NCBI GenBank assembly: GCA_963663635.2
Contig: CAXXMY010000005.1
Span: forward strand, 186,001-250,000
Direction: 5' to 3'
DNA length: 64,000 bases
From: Poriferisodalis sp963663635
Lineage (GTDB): Bacteria; Actinomycetota; Acidimicrobiia; Acidimicrobiales; Poriferisodalaceae
Positions 36,523 to 45,242 of this stretch are shown one piece after another; position 1 is the first letter of the stretch, and every line of letters begins with the position of its first letter. The position numbers were made by a program, and so were the translations under genes. The notes under the pieces were generated by a model. It searched no databases and was not told the DNA's origin. It saw only the letters and a list, made by a program, of their open reading frames with translations.

Positions 36523-37539
36523 ATGCCAACGGGACGCCCCTCGGGTGGCATCGGAGGCGGCACCGGCACGCAGCGGTGGGTCGGCATCGCCGTGAGGTGG
36601 ACGCTCGGACTGGCGACCGCGGCCGTGATGATCTGGCTGGCCGTTCGGAACTGGGACGACCTGCGCCAGATCGACCTGAACGTCGAAGCTGGCTGGCTGA
36701 TCGGGGCGGTCGCTGTGTCGTTCTCGGCGACGCTGCTGCTGGCAGCCGCGTGGCGCAAGCTGATCGGCGGCTACGGCACACCGCTGGCGTGCCGGCCCGC
36801 GCTTCGCATCTGGATGTTGTCGCAAGCCACCCGCTACCTGCCCACTGGCTTGGTGCCCATCGCTGCCCGTGCCTCCTTGGCCGCCCCGTTGGGCGTCAAC
36901 CGGGCTGTCGCAGGAGCCTCAGTTGTGGTCGAAACCGCCACGCTCGTCGGTTGGGCCGCCGTGTTCGCAGCGCTGTGGGCGCCAAGTGACTGGCTGGGCA
37001 CCGCCGGCGGCTGGCTTGTGCGCATTGTGATCGGCGCCGGCGCGGCGGTGGGCTTGGTGACGCTGCCGTGGACGCTCGCGGGGGCCAGTTCGTGGTGGCG
37101 GCGCATCGATCGCTGTATGCGCCGTGTGGTGCTCCTGCGTCGGGTAGCTGACCGCATCCCTCCCGACGCGCTCAGCGCGCAACGGTCGACGGTCTGGCAG
37201 GCGACATCGATCTACGGCTCTTCAGTCGCACTGCGGCTCGTGGCAACGGTGCTGCTGGCCCTTGCCGTGGTCGGAGCTGGCCTCGACGATGTCTGGCTGG
37301 TCGCCGGTGCAACGGCAGCCGGCGTGCTGGTGGGCATGGTCGGCATCACACCCGCAGGGCTCGGTGTGCGGGAAGTTGTTGTCGCCGCCCTGCTCGCCGA
37401 CCGTTTCGGACTGGGTGATGCCGCTGCGTTCGCCATTGCTGTGCGGGTGCTGGAGTTCGCTCACGAGTCGGTGCTGCTCCCGCTGGCGGCCGCAGCGGGT
37501 CGAGCCAGACCGACGACCGCGGCCGACGTCGCTGGCTGA
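36523..37539 (+). CDS. Lysylphosphatidylglycerol-synthase-TM/YbhN-like membrane protein
   Basis: The 338-residue integral membrane protein has about eight hydrophobic spans. It shows ATRYLPTGLVPIAARASLA, a match to the RYxPG/K...R pattern of the LPG_synthase_TM (PF03706) family, and GITPAGLGVREVVVAALL near residues 274-291, the other family hallmark. Such proteins are flippase-like or lipid-transfer components near glycan synthesis genes. The adjacent glycosyltransferase and isoprenoid-reductase-type gene fit that. ATG 36523 agrees with the leaderless promoter. Confidence 0.8.
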   Translation: MPTGRPSGGIGGGTGTQRWVGIAVRWTLGLATAAVMIWLAVRNWDDLRQIDLNVEAGWLIGAVAVSFSATLLLAAAWRKLIGGYGTPLACRPALRIWMLSQATRYLPTGLVPIAARASLAAPLGVNRAVAGASVVVETATLVGWAAVFAALWAPSDWLGTAGGWLVRIVIGAGAAVGLVTLPWTLAGASSWWRRIDRCMRRVVLLRRVADRIPPDALSAQRSTVWQATSIYGSSVALRLVATVLLALAVVGAGLDDVWLVAGATAAGVLVGMVGITPAGLGVREVVVAALLADRFGLGDAAAFAIAVRVLEFAHESVLLPLAAAAGRARPTTAADVAG

Positions 37540-37572
37540 GCGATCCGGCGTGCGTACCGGCAGGCTGTAGCG

Positions 37573-38829
37573 GTGCCGCACCGGGACATGATCGTGATCG
37601 GGGCCGGTCCCGCCGGTGCGGCGGCGGCCATGCGTGCCGCGGGCGCCGGTATCAAGGTGACTGCGTTCGAGAAGGCGCCTCCGGGTCGCGACAAGGTCTG
37701 CGGCGACGGCCTGACGCCGCGCGCGGTTGCAGCACTGGGTGAGCTCGGCGTTTCGCTCGACGAAGCCCATCGCATCGCGGGGCTGCGGATGATCGCCGGG
37801 CGGCGCGTGCGCGAGTTGGACTGGCCGGCGAACGGGCAGTTCGGCCCGTACGGAGCGGTGTGGCCGCGACGCCGACTGGACAGCGCTCTGTGTGACGGCG
37901 CCGCTGCGGCTGGAGCCGAGCTGCGCTTTGGTACCGAGGCGCTTCCCATCATCGAAGACGGTCGCACCGTAGGCGTCACGGCCGGAGGCGAGCGCTGGAC
38001 TGCTGACCTCGTTGTGCTCGCCGCTGGTGCCCAGGGCCAGGCCGCTCGCATGCTCGGCGCGTTACGCGACCCGGCAGAGCCGTTCGGCCTCGCCATCCGC
38101 ACCTACGCCGAGACGCCCCGTCACGCCGACGAATACCTCGAAGCGTGCTTGACACTGCGCGATGCCGATGGCACGGCGGTGCCCGGCTACGGCTGGCTGT
38201 TCCCCGCCGGCGACGGCACGGTCAACATCGGCGTCGGAGCGCTCAGCACTATGAAGGGCTTCGCGAGCCTGAACCTGAACCGCCTGTGCGACAGCTACCG
38301 CGACCTGGTTGTCGACAGCTGGCAGCTCGGCCCGTACTTGGAGCGCCCCCGCGCCTGGCGACTGCCGATGAGCGCCACGAAGCGGCACGGCCCCGGCTGG
38401 GTCGCCATCGGCGACGCAGCCGGGCTGATCAACCCCATGAACGGCGAGGGCATCGACTACGGCCTCGAAACCGGCATCCTGGCGGCCGACCTGTTCACAG
38501 TCGACCCGGAAGCGGTTGCCGACACCTACGACCGCATCGTCGCTGAGAAGTTCGATGCGTTCCTGCGGACTGGCCGACGTTTCTCGTTCCTCATCGGGCA
38601 CCCGCGCATCCTGCGCACGGGCCTGCGTCTCGCAGTCGGCACCGACGCCATCGCCCGCCTCACCCTGCAAGTAATGGGCAACCTCATCGATAACGACACC
38701 CCCGGCACCGCAGGTAAAGTCCTGGCCGCAGCGGATCGGACCCTTGCCGCCGCTGCGCCGACCCTTCGCCGCCTGCACATACGACGCACCGCCCGCACCC
38801 GCAACACGACCACCCAGAACGCCAACTGA
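37573..38829 (+). CDS. Geranylgeranyl-reductase-family FAD oxidoreductase
   Basis: The 418-residue flavoprotein has the dinucleotide motif IVIGAGPAGAAAAMRA near residues 7-22, DKVCGDGLTPRAV (the CGD motif of the family), YGWLFPAGDGTVNIGVG, and the second FAD contact AIGDAAGLINPMNGEGIDYG. Family members reduce isoprenoid chains such as geranylgeranyl lipids or menaquinone. The substrate is not evident. The C-terminal 30 residues are Arg/Thr-rich. It starts with GTG 33 bp after the flippase-like gene and is probably co-transcribed with it. Confidence 0.88.
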   Translation: MPHRDMIVIGAGPAGAAAAMRAAGAGIKVTAFEKAPPGRDKVCGDGLTPRAVAALGELGVSLDEAHRIAGLRMIAGRRVRELDWPANGQFGPYGAVWPRRRLDSALCDGAAAAGAELRFGTEALPIIEDGRTVGVTAGGERWTADLVVLAAGAQGQAARMLGALRDPAEPFGLAIRTYAETPRHADEYLEACLTLRDADGTAVPGYGWLFPAGDGTVNIGVGALSTMKGFASLNLNRLCDSYRDLVVDSWQLGPYLERPRAWRLPMSATKRHGPGWVAIGDAAGLINPMNGEGIDYGLETGILAADLFTVDPEAVADTYDRIVAEKFDAFLRTGRRFSFLIGHPRILRTGLRLAVGTDAIARLTLQVMGNLIDNDTPGTAGKVLAAADRTLAAAAPTLRRLHIRRTARTRNTTTQNAN

Positions 38830-38837
38830 TGCCTTGA

Positions 38838-38861
38838 GGGCGCAACGTCAGGGTTGTGCCC
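38838..38861. terminator. Hairpin between convergent genes
   Basis: GGGCGCAAC (38838-38846) pairs with GTTGTGCCC (38853-38861) around a 6-nt loop, with one G-U pair. It lies between the oxidoreductase gene and the convergent 38886 gene. No T-run is present. Confidence 0.4.
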
Positions 38862-38885
38862 GCGAAGCAGAGGCGTCGGCTGAGA

Positions 38886-39191
38886 TCAGGCAACCCGCGC
38901 ATCGAGCACGAGCAGCTCTGCGTCCACGCGTACTTCCTTGGGGTCAGGCTTGCCCGACGCCGCCAACTCGCCGTCAGGTGTGACAAATCGATGCGCGACC
39001 GCCACCCGCCGGCCTGCGTCGTAGTAGCCGACAAGCTGGCTCACCGTGCCCGGCGGTTGCTGAGATACGGCTGCGGCTTCCGCGCTCGACAGCACGAGTT
39101 CATCGAGTTCGCCACGCTCGACTCGCGGGAGGATGATTGCGTTGAAGACTGCTCGCAGTTCCGAGGCCGAGGTATATCGCCTGCCGTCCAT
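38886..39191 (-). CDS. Conserved-looking hypothetical protein, 101 residues
   Basis: The protein opens MDGRRYTSASELRAVFNAII and has QPPGTVSQLVGYYDAGRRVAVAHRFVTPDGELAASGKPDPK, giving alternating strand-like segments and a basic middle. I do not recognise a family. Codon use looks like the surrounding genes, so it is likely real. It is transcribed away from the small gene at 39278, with an AT-richer 86-bp gap between them. Confidence 0.6.
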   Translation of the reverse strand: MDGRRYTSASELRAVFNAIILPRVERGELDELVLSSAEAAAVSQQPPGTVSQLVGYYDAGRRVAVAHRFVTPDGELAASGKPDPKEVRVDAELLVLDARVA

Positions 39192-39264
39192 CGGCAGCAG
39201 ACTGCCTCAGCGCACTCGGTAATTCGGAATGAATATTCGACCAAGACTGGCGACAGCCGGCACG

Positions 39265-39277
39265 TACAATCCTGCTC
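39265..39277 (+). promoter_or_regulatory. Leaderless-type promoter of the 39278 gene
   Basis: A strong -10 box, TACAAT (39265-39270), is followed by 7 nt and ATG 39278. Confidence 0.6.
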
Positions 39278-39565
39278 ATGGCCCGGGCCGCCGCGAAGTC
39301 GACCACGCAATCGTCATCGCTGCGTGAGTCCGGCGTCGGCTGCATCGAGACATGGCTCGAAACGAGGCGGGCGTCGGTCTACGAGTTGCAGGCGAAGCTG
39401 CTGGAAGCGTTGGGCGCGACTGAGAGCCCGTCACAGTTGTTCGTGGAGGCGCTGCGAGTCGTCGCAGAAGCCACATCTGCAGGGTGGACCGAGGCCGATG
39501 TGCGTTCTTCTGTACAAGAGCTGCTGGCGTGCCATTCCGAAACTGAGCCGGCAACCGCTCGCTGA
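39278..39565 (+). CDS. Hypothetical protein, 95 residues, mostly helical
   Basis: After a Ser/Thr-rich head the protein reads CIETWLETRRASVYELQAKLLEAL, then ESPSQLFVEALRVVAEA and GWTEADVRSSVQELLACH, which looks like three amphipathic helices. No family is recognised. It has a strong leaderless-type promoter and is divergent from the 38886 gene. It ends 72 bp before folD. Confidence 0.55.
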   Translation: MARAAAKSTTQSSSLRESGVGCIETWLETRRASVYELQAKLLEALGATESPSQLFVEALRVVAEATSAGWTEADVRSSVQELLACHSETEPATAR

Positions 39566-39624
39566 CCCAGAGCCGAGCAACGGCGCTCTCGGGGCACACG
39601 GACGGGACTTCGTGGTGCCACCGC

Positions 39625-39637
39625 TACTGTTCGGGCG
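39625..39637 (+). promoter_or_regulatory. Leaderless-type promoter of folD
   Basis: The -10 box TACTGT (39625-39630) is followed by 7 nt and ATG 39638. Confidence 0.6.
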
Positions 39638-40486
39638 ATGACTGCGGTGCTTCTGGCCGGACAGGCGCTGGCGGAGCAGATCAAGGACGACCTGCGCAGC
39701 CAGCTTGAGGGCAGCGGCTTGCAGCCGGGGCTCGGCACGATTCTCGTGGGCGATGACCCGGCGTCGCACAGCTACGTAGGGGCCAAGATCCGCGACTGTG
39801 CAGAGGTCGGCATCGCCTCGATTCACGAGCAGTTACCCGCCGACATCAGCCAAGCCGAACTGAACACTGTGATCGACCTGTTCAACGACGATCCGGCGGT
39901 GCACGCCTACATCGTGCAGCTCCCGCTGCCGCGTCAGCTCAACGAGGAAGCGGCGTTGCTGGCCATCGACCCTGACAAGGACGCCGACGGCCTGCACCCC
40001 GTCAACCTGGGCCGCCTGGTGATGGGCGTCGACGGCCCGCTGCCTTGCACGCCCCGGGGCATCCAGGTGATGCTCGAGCACTACGGGGTGCCGGTGGAAG
40101 GCCGCCACGTCGTGATTGTGGGCCGGGGCCTCACCATCGGCCGACCGATGGCGCTGCTCATGGCGCTGAAACGGCCGGTGGCCAACGCGGCCGTCACCGT
40201 CGTGCACACCGGTGTCGCCGACCTCGGCGCGTACACCCGCCAGGCCGACATCGTCATCGCCGCAGCCGGCGTCCCGGGCCTCATCACGCCCGACATGGTC
40301 AAGCCGGGAGCGGCAGTGGTCGGCGCCGGCATTACCCGCGAGGGCCGCAAGATCCTCTCCGATGTCGACGAATCCGTGGGCGAGGTGGCCGGCTGGGTGA
40401 CGCCCCGTCTCGGCGGCGTCGGTCCGATGACCCGGGCAATGCTGCTTTCCAACACCGTCGACGCTGCCCGCGCAGCCCCTGGCTGA
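39638..40486 (+). CDS. folD: Methylenetetrahydrofolate dehydrogenase / cyclohydrolase
   Basis: FolD interconverts 5,10-methylene-, methenyl- and 10-formyl-tetrahydrofolate, supplying formyl groups to PurN and PurH encoded later in the window. The 282-residue protein has GDDPASHSYVGAKIRDCAEVGI with the catalytic Tyr-x3-Lys, the VQLPLPRQLN and PDKDADGLHPVN blocks, CTPRGIQVMLEHYGV, VVIVGRGLTIGRPMALLM and the C-terminal GVGPMTRAMLLSNT. It is full length with a leaderless-type start. Confidence 0.95.
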   Translation: MTAVLLAGQALAEQIKDDLRSQLEGSGLQPGLGTILVGDDPASHSYVGAKIRDCAEVGIASIHEQLPADISQAELNTVIDLFNDDPAVHAYIVQLPLPRQLNEEAALLAIDPDKDADGLHPVNLGRLVMGVDGPLPCTPRGIQVMLEHYGVPVEGRHVVIVGRGLTIGRPMALLMALKRPVANAAVTVVHTGVADLGAYTRQADIVIAAAGVPGLITPDMVKPGAAVVGAGITREGRKILSDVDESVGEVAGWVTPRLGGVGPMTRAMLLSNTVDAARAAPG

Positions 40487-40653
40487 GCCCGCGTCTCGAC
40501 ACCACGAAGCCTCGGTTTCGGGTCTCGAACCGCTCGGGCATCCTCCTCGGCCGCGGCGTGGTGCACAACGCCACTCGCTCCGCTAGAAACGCCGGAGCCG
40601 GGACGAGGTGTCCGCGCCCGAACCGAGCCCGCAACTGACCCAGGGAGAATGCC

Positions 40654-41658
40654 GTGAACGATGCAGCCGCCAAGAATCCAGTCCGGGTCGCCGTGACGGG
40701 AGCTGCGGGACAGATCGGTTACAGCCTGCTGTTCCGCGTTGCGTCGGGTGCGATGCTCGGCCCCGATCAGCCAGTCGAGCTGCAGATGCTGGAGATCCCG
40801 CCGGCGATGGGCGCGCTCGACGGTGTGATGATGGAACTGGACGACTGCGCATTCCCGCTGCTGGCCGGGCGCAAGGGCACCTCCGATCCGAACGAGGCCT
40901 TCGACGGCGCTGACTATGCGCTGCTGGTGGGATCGATGCCGCGCAAGGCGGGCATGGAGCGCAGCGATTTGCTGGAAGCCAACGGCGGCATCTTCACTGT
41001 GCAGGGCAAGGCGCTGAGCGACGCGGCGAGCCGCTATGTGCGAGTGCTGGTGGTGGGCAACCCGGCCAACACCAACTGCCTGATCGCCATGCGCAACGCG
41101 CCCAACATCGACGACTCGCAGTTCACGGCGATGACCCGCCTCGACCACAACCGGGCCATCGCGCAGCTGGCTAGCAAGGCCGGCATGTCGGTGAATGACG
41201 TGACCCGCATGACGATCTGGGGCAACCACTCGGCCACGCAGTATCCCGACATCTTTCACGCCGAGGTCGGCGGCCACAACGCGGCGGCACTGGTCGACGA
41301 TCAGGCATGGCTGGAGGACGACTTCATCCCCACGGTCCAGCAGCGCGGCGCAGCCATCATCGGCGCCCGCGGCGCTTCCTCCGCCGCGTCGGCAGCTTCG
41401 GCAGCCGTCGATCACATGCGCAACTGGGCGGCAGGCACGCCCGGCGGCGACTGGGTATCCATGGCGATCCCCTCAAGCGGCGACTACGGGGCTCCCGAGG
41501 GGATCATCACGTCGTACCCCGTGACGACGTCCGGCGGTGCCTGCCACGTCGTCACCGGCCTCGACATCGACGGCTTCAGCCGCTCCCGCATCGAGGCCAC
41601 CTGGGCGGAGCTCGTCGAGGAGCGCGACACCGTCGCCGGAATGGGCCTGCTCGGCTGA
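40654..41658 (+). CDS. mdh: Malate dehydrogenase
   Basis: The 334-residue MDH oxidises malate in the TCA cycle. It has the NAD motif VTGAAGQIGYSLLFR, substrate-binding MPRKAGMERSDLL, VVGNPANTNCLIA, TRLDHNRAIAQLA with the active Asp/Arg region and the catalytic His in IWGNHSATQYPD. It is the type with an N-terminal VAVTGAAGQI and a long chain, as in other actinobacteria. GTG 40654 has GGGAG about 8 bp upstream. Its small ASSAASAASAA run is normal for the family. Confidence 0.95.
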   Translation: MNDAAAKNPVRVAVTGAAGQIGYSLLFRVASGAMLGPDQPVELQMLEIPPAMGALDGVMMELDDCAFPLLAGRKGTSDPNEAFDGADYALLVGSMPRKAGMERSDLLEANGGIFTVQGKALSDAASRYVRVLVVGNPANTNCLIAMRNAPNIDDSQFTAMTRLDHNRAIAQLASKAGMSVNDVTRMTIWGNHSATQYPDIFHAEVGGHNAAALVDDQAWLEDDFIPTVQQRGAAIIGARGASSAASAASAAVDHMRNWAAGTPGGDWVSMAIPSSGDYGAPEGIITSYPVTTSGGACHVVTGLDIDGFSRSRIEATWAELVEERDTVAGMGLLG

Positions 41659-41676
41659 TCTCGCCAACCCCACCGT

Positions 41677-42078
41677 TCACGTCAACGAGACGTAGTGAAC
41701 GGCAATCCCGAGATTCGGTGCCCAGGCTAGCTTGCCGTCCGCTGTAATCAGTGGAGCATCGACAGCTTCGGCTGTGGCCACGTACATGGCGTCGTAAGCG
41801 GAGACGGTTTGTCTGTGCTTCCACGCCGAGCTCGTGAGAAACCGATGCGAAATGCGATTGATGGGCCACGACGCGAGGTCTTCGATCAATAGCTCAGCTT
41901 GTGCGTCGGTGAGCAGCCCTGCGTTGACGTGTCGGCGCAAGGCTGACACGACTTCGGGATCAAGCATTTCTGGAGCGTCAACAGAAGCCGAGTCGAGCGT
42001 GCTGGCAAGCGCTGCTCCGACGGGCGATTGCATCAGGTACTCAACTGCCACCGATGCGTCCACAACGTATCGAGTCAT
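41677..42078 (-). CDS. PIN-domain toxin (VapC/FitB-like)
   Basis: The 133-residue PIN protein has YVVDASVAVEYL (first Asp), LDPEVVSALRRHV (Glu), SAYDAMYVATAEA (Asp) and LITADGKLAWAPNLGI (last acidic residue). It is expected to be an RNA-cutting toxin. Its ATG overlaps the antitoxin stop by 4 bp. It is convergent with mdh across an 18-bp gap. Confidence 0.88.
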   Translation of the reverse strand: MTRYVVDASVAVEYLMQSPVGAALASTLDSASVDAPEMLDPEVVSALRRHVNAGLLTDAQAELLIEDLASWPINRISHRFLTSSAWKHRQTVSAYDAMYVATAEAVDAPLITADGKLAWAPNLGIAVHYVSLT

Positions 42079-42323
42079 GTGACGCAGCGACGTTCGAGTT
42101 CTTCGTCGCGTTCGCGGCGCACCTCAGCAATCACGTCGGCGGCGCTGATGCCAAGGTCGAACTTTGGCCGCGTCGCCCGACGCTCCAGCCAGTCCCACCG
42201 CTCAAGTTCGCGTTCGATGGCCTGGAGCACCACCGCACTCATCGAACAGTTGCGCTGCTGTGCGCAGCGGCGGAGGCGTTCATGGAGTTCATCCGGCATG
42301 TTCCGCACCTGAAGGTTCGCCAT
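42075..42323 (-). CDS. Ribbon-helix-helix antitoxin (FitA/VapB-like)
   Basis: The 82-residue protein opens MANLQVRNMPDELHERLRRCAQQRNCSM, the usual RHH form (strand, helix, NCSMS turn). It continues into ERELERWDWLERR and ends in an acidic/basic helix. ATG 42323 is the family start; the longer frame from 42425 reads through the operator. Only one base separates the start from an 18-bp-arm palindrome, so there is no room for a Shine-Dalgarno sequence. Confidence 0.85.
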   Translation of the reverse strand: MANLQVRNMPDELHERLRRCAQQRNCSMSAVVLQAIERELERWDWLERRATRPKFDLGISAADVIAEVRRERDEELERRCVT

Positions 42324-42324
42324 T

Positions 42325-42363
42325 GCATGAAACCAGCATGAAGAGTTCATGCTGGTTTCATGC
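42325..42363 (-). promoter_or_regulatory. 39-bp perfect palindromic operator of the toxin-antitoxin pair
   Basis: Two perfect 18-bp arms (42325-42342 and 42346-42363) flank a 3-bp spacer GAG; each arm contains ATGAAACCAGCATGAA or its complement. It is the likely autoregulatory binding site of the RHH antitoxin. In RNA it would also form a strong hairpin next to the start codon. Confidence 0.75.
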
Positions 42364-42612
42364 CTGCACGAGACCCGGCAATTTGCGTCGGAAAGACACT
42401 GAAATTTATCGGACAAATGTGACACGCCCGACAGTGGAGCGCATCATGGATTTCCGATCAGGTGCATCCCGACTCTGCGAGAAGCTTGCCTGTGGAGGGC
42501 AGAGTGCGCTCTAGCGAGAGCCTGGGGTTGCGATGTGCCCATCGAATGCCATGCCTGCGGCCGCGTACATTCACTGATCAACCTGTCGAGCACTCTCGGC
42601 GGAAGGATGTGC

Positions 42613-43689
42613 GTGAGAGAACTGACCCTCGACGACATCGACGACCTCGCGCTCGGAGCGACACTGCTGGGCACCGGCGGCGGCGGCGACCCCTACGTCG
42701 GAAAGCTCCTGGTCAAGCAGGCCATCGCTGATCACGGGCCCGCCAAGGTCGTGAGCGTCGACGAACTGCCCGACGAGGGACGGGTGTTGACGACTGCGAT
42801 CATCGGCGCGCCGACCGTGATTCTGGAAAAGATCCCCGCTGGCACGGAGTTCCGCGCGGGCATCAACGCTCTCGCCGCGTACTTGGGCGAGGACCCCGTC
42901 GCCTTGATGCCGATAGAAGTCGGAGGCGTCAACACGCTGGTGCCAATCGCAACTGCGGTCGAGATGGGGTTGCCCGTCGTTGACGCCGACGGTATGCGCA
43001 GAGCCTTTCCGCAGATCGAAATGACGGTCTTCACGCTGCACGGCCTGATGGCAGCGCCCATGTCCATTGCCGATGAGAAGGGCAACATGTGCGTATTCGA
43101 GGCGAACACGAACCAGATCGCCGAGTCCTTGGCCCGAGCCGCCGTCATTCAGCTCGGCCTTGCCGACGCAATCAGCTGCTACCCGATGACGGTGGCAGAC
43201 GTACGGCGGGCCGGCATCCATGGGTCCATGAGCTACTGCACCGAGGTAGGCACGCGCCTCGCCCAAGTGAAGCTCGGTACCGACGGAGCCTGGGACGAAC
43301 TCCTTGACTACACCGATGCAGCGCTCGTGTTCAGCGGCAAGGTCATCGACATCGATCGGCGCACCACCGAGGGCTTCGCACGGGGCACGGTCGTGCTCGA
43401 GCACCTCGACGATCCCAGTCGAACTCTGCGCGTCGAGATCCAGAACGAGAACCTCATCGCTTTCGAAGACGGCGCCGCTGTGGTCACGGTGCCTGACCTG
43501 TTGTGTCTGCTCGATTACGAGTCGGCCGATCCCATCACCACCGAAGGCCTGGCGTACGGACAGCGCCTCAACGTCCTCGCGATGCCGTGTGCGCCCGAAT
43601 GGCACCGCGACGGGATGCTGGAACTCGTGGGACCACGGGCCTTCGGATACGACATCGACTACGTCGATTTCCGGGAGCGTGTGCGATGA
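42613..43689 (+). CDS. DUF917 family protein (S-methyl-thiohydantoin desulfurase-like)
   Basis: The 358-residue protein begins VRELTLDDIDDLALGATLLGTGGGGDPY, the glycine-rich DUF917 opening. It has LMPIEVGGVN, DADGMRRAFPQ, the IADEKGN region and the C-terminal VTVPDLLCLLDYESADPITTE. Pfam names the family after an S-methyl-thiohydantoin desulfurase activity; family genes usually sit beside hydantoinase/oxoprolinase genes, as here. GTG 42613 has GGAAGG 6 bp upstream. It overlaps the next gene by ATGA. Confidence 0.88.
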   Translation: MRELTLDDIDDLALGATLLGTGGGGDPYVGKLLVKQAIADHGPAKVVSVDELPDEGRVLTTAIIGAPTVILEKIPAGTEFRAGINALAAYLGEDPVALMPIEVGGVNTLVPIATAVEMGLPVVDADGMRRAFPQIEMTVFTLHGLMAAPMSIADEKGNMCVFEANTNQIAESLARAAVIQLGLADAISCYPMTVADVRRAGIHGSMSYCTEVGTRLAQVKLGTDGAWDELLDYTDAALVFSGKVIDIDRRTTEGFARGTVVLEHLDDPSRTLRVEIQNENLIAFEDGAAVVTVPDLLCLLDYESADPITTEGLAYGQRLNVLAMPCAPEWHRDGMLELVGPRAFGYDIDYVDFRERVR

Positions 43690-45242
43690 AGGACTTGCGG
43701 CTGGGCGTGGATGTCGGGGGTACCAACACCGATGCGGTCGTGGTTGACGGAGCGGGCAGCATCATCGCCGAGACCAAGACCGCGACGACCCCGGAACCCA
43801 TCGACGGCATCGTCGCCGCGATGACGGCCGTCATCAATCAACTCGACGACGCCACACGGCTCGGCAAGGCGATGCTGGGCACGACGCACCCCACGAACGC
43901 GATCATCCGGCGCCGCGATCTCGATCGAGTTGGTGTGCTCCGCCTCGCGGCGCCCTCCTCGCTGGGCGTGCGACCGGGCGCCAACTGGCCTGAGGACCTG
44001 CGGGACATCGTGATCGGACGCAGCGAGATCACCGAGGGCGGATTCGAGTACGACGGGTCGCCCATCGCTGCGCTCGACGAAGACGCGATCCGGCGGTTCG
44101 CCAACTCCTGCGCAGGTGAGGTGTCGGCCATCGCCGTTTCGTGCGCTTTCAGCCCGGCCTGCAGCGATCATGAGCTCCGCGCGGCGGAACTCATCGAGGA
44201 GGAGTGCGGGGGCGACATGCCCGTGTCCCTGAGCCACACGGTCGGCTCCCTGGGACTGCTGGAACGTGAGAACGCCACGATTCTCAATGCCTCGTTGCTC
44301 ACCGTGGCACGGCGGGTTGTGAACGGATTTCGGGACACCCTCACGAGGCTCGGACTCGATGTCGAGAGCTTCCTGACCCAGAACGACGGAACGTTGATGA
44401 CCGTCGAGGAAGCCGACCGGTACCCGGTGCTCACGGTGGGTTCGGGGCCGACAAATTCGATGCGCGGGGCATGCGCGCTGGCCGGCCTTTCCGATGCTCT
44501 GGTGATTGACGTCGGAGGTACGTCTGCTGACATCGGAATCCTCATCAGCGGTTTTCCCCGGGAGTCGACAGCTGCGGTCGAAGTCGGCGGCGTTCGCACC
44601 AACTTCCGGATGCCTGATCTGATCTCGGTCGGGCTCGGGGGCGGCACCATCGTGCGCAGGGACGCCAATGGCGTCTCGGTCGGACCCGACTCGGTGGGGT
44701 ATCGCGTCATCAGCGATGCACTGAGCATGGGTGGGTCCACGTTGACGCTGTCCGATGTGTCACTGGCAGTCGGCCGTCTCACAGGGTTCGGGGATCCGGC
44801 GCTACTGAGCGGTGTGGAGGATTCGGTCTGTGAGGCCGCCATCGACTGGGTTGACGAGAGAGTGCAGGTGTTGTGTGAGCGCATGAAGGCGTCCAGCACG
44901 CCGTTGCCGCTGATGGTGGTCGGAGGTGGAGCCCACCTGGTGCCGGCGCAGCTCAAAGGGATCAGCGAGGTTGTCTGGCCGCCGCACCACTCTGTGGCGA
45001 ACGCGTTTGGGGCTGCGATTGCCGAGGCTGCTGGATCGATCGACAAGGTCTACAGCTATGACGCATCGAGCCGTGAGGACTGTCTGCGGAGCGCTCGGGA
45101 AGAAGCCACAGACGCTGCGATTCGAGCCGGTGCCAACGCATCTGCGGTGCGCATCACGAGCGTCGTGGAGATTCCGATGACCTACGTGCCGGGCGGCGGC
45201 TGCCGGGTCATCGTCAAGGCAGTCGGGCCGCTCGCCGCATGA
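43686..45242 (+). CDS. Hydantoinase/oxoprolinase (HyuA-type) family protein
   Basis: The 518-residue ASKHA-fold protein has LRLGVDVGGTNTDAVVVDG at the N-terminus, the GTTHPTNAIIRR block, NDGTLMTVEEA and VGSGPTNSMRGA. The second nucleotide motif is VIDVGGTSADIGIL near residues 277-290, and PLMVVGGGAHLVP is near the end. It is at the short end for the family and has no fused HyuB part. ATP-dependent ring opening of a hydantoin- or oxoproline-like substrate is expected. It is translationally coupled (ATGA) to DUF917 upstream and to the dipeptidase downstream. Confidence 0.87.
   Translation: MKDLRLGVDVGGTNTDAVVVDGAGSIIAETKTATTPEPIDGIVAAMTAVINQLDDATRLGKAMLGTTHPTNAIIRRRDLDRVGVLRLAAPSSLGVRPGANWPEDLRDIVIGRSEITEGGFEYDGSPIAALDEDAIRRFANSCAGEVSAIAVSCAFSPACSDHELRAAELIEEECGGDMPVSLSHTVGSLGLLERENATILNASLLTVARRVVNGFRDTLTRLGLDVESFLTQNDGTLMTVEEADRYPVLTVGSGPTNSMRGACALAGLSDALVIDVGGTSADIGILISGFPRESTAAVEVGGVRTNFRMPDLISVGLGGGTIVRRDANGVSVGPDSVGYRVISDALSMGGSTLTLSDVSLAVGRLTGFGDPALLSGVEDSVCEAAIDWVDERVQVLCERMKASSTPLPLMVVGGGAHLVPAQLKGISEVVWPPHHSVANAFGAAIAEAAGSIDKVYSYDASSREDCLRSAREEATDAAIRAGANASAVRITSVVEIPMTYVPGGGCRVIVKAVGPLAA

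Noticed and set aside
41371..41412. Ala/Ser run in mdh as another repeat expansion
   Set aside because: This type of malate dehydrogenase normally carries an Ala/Ser-rich stretch at this position.
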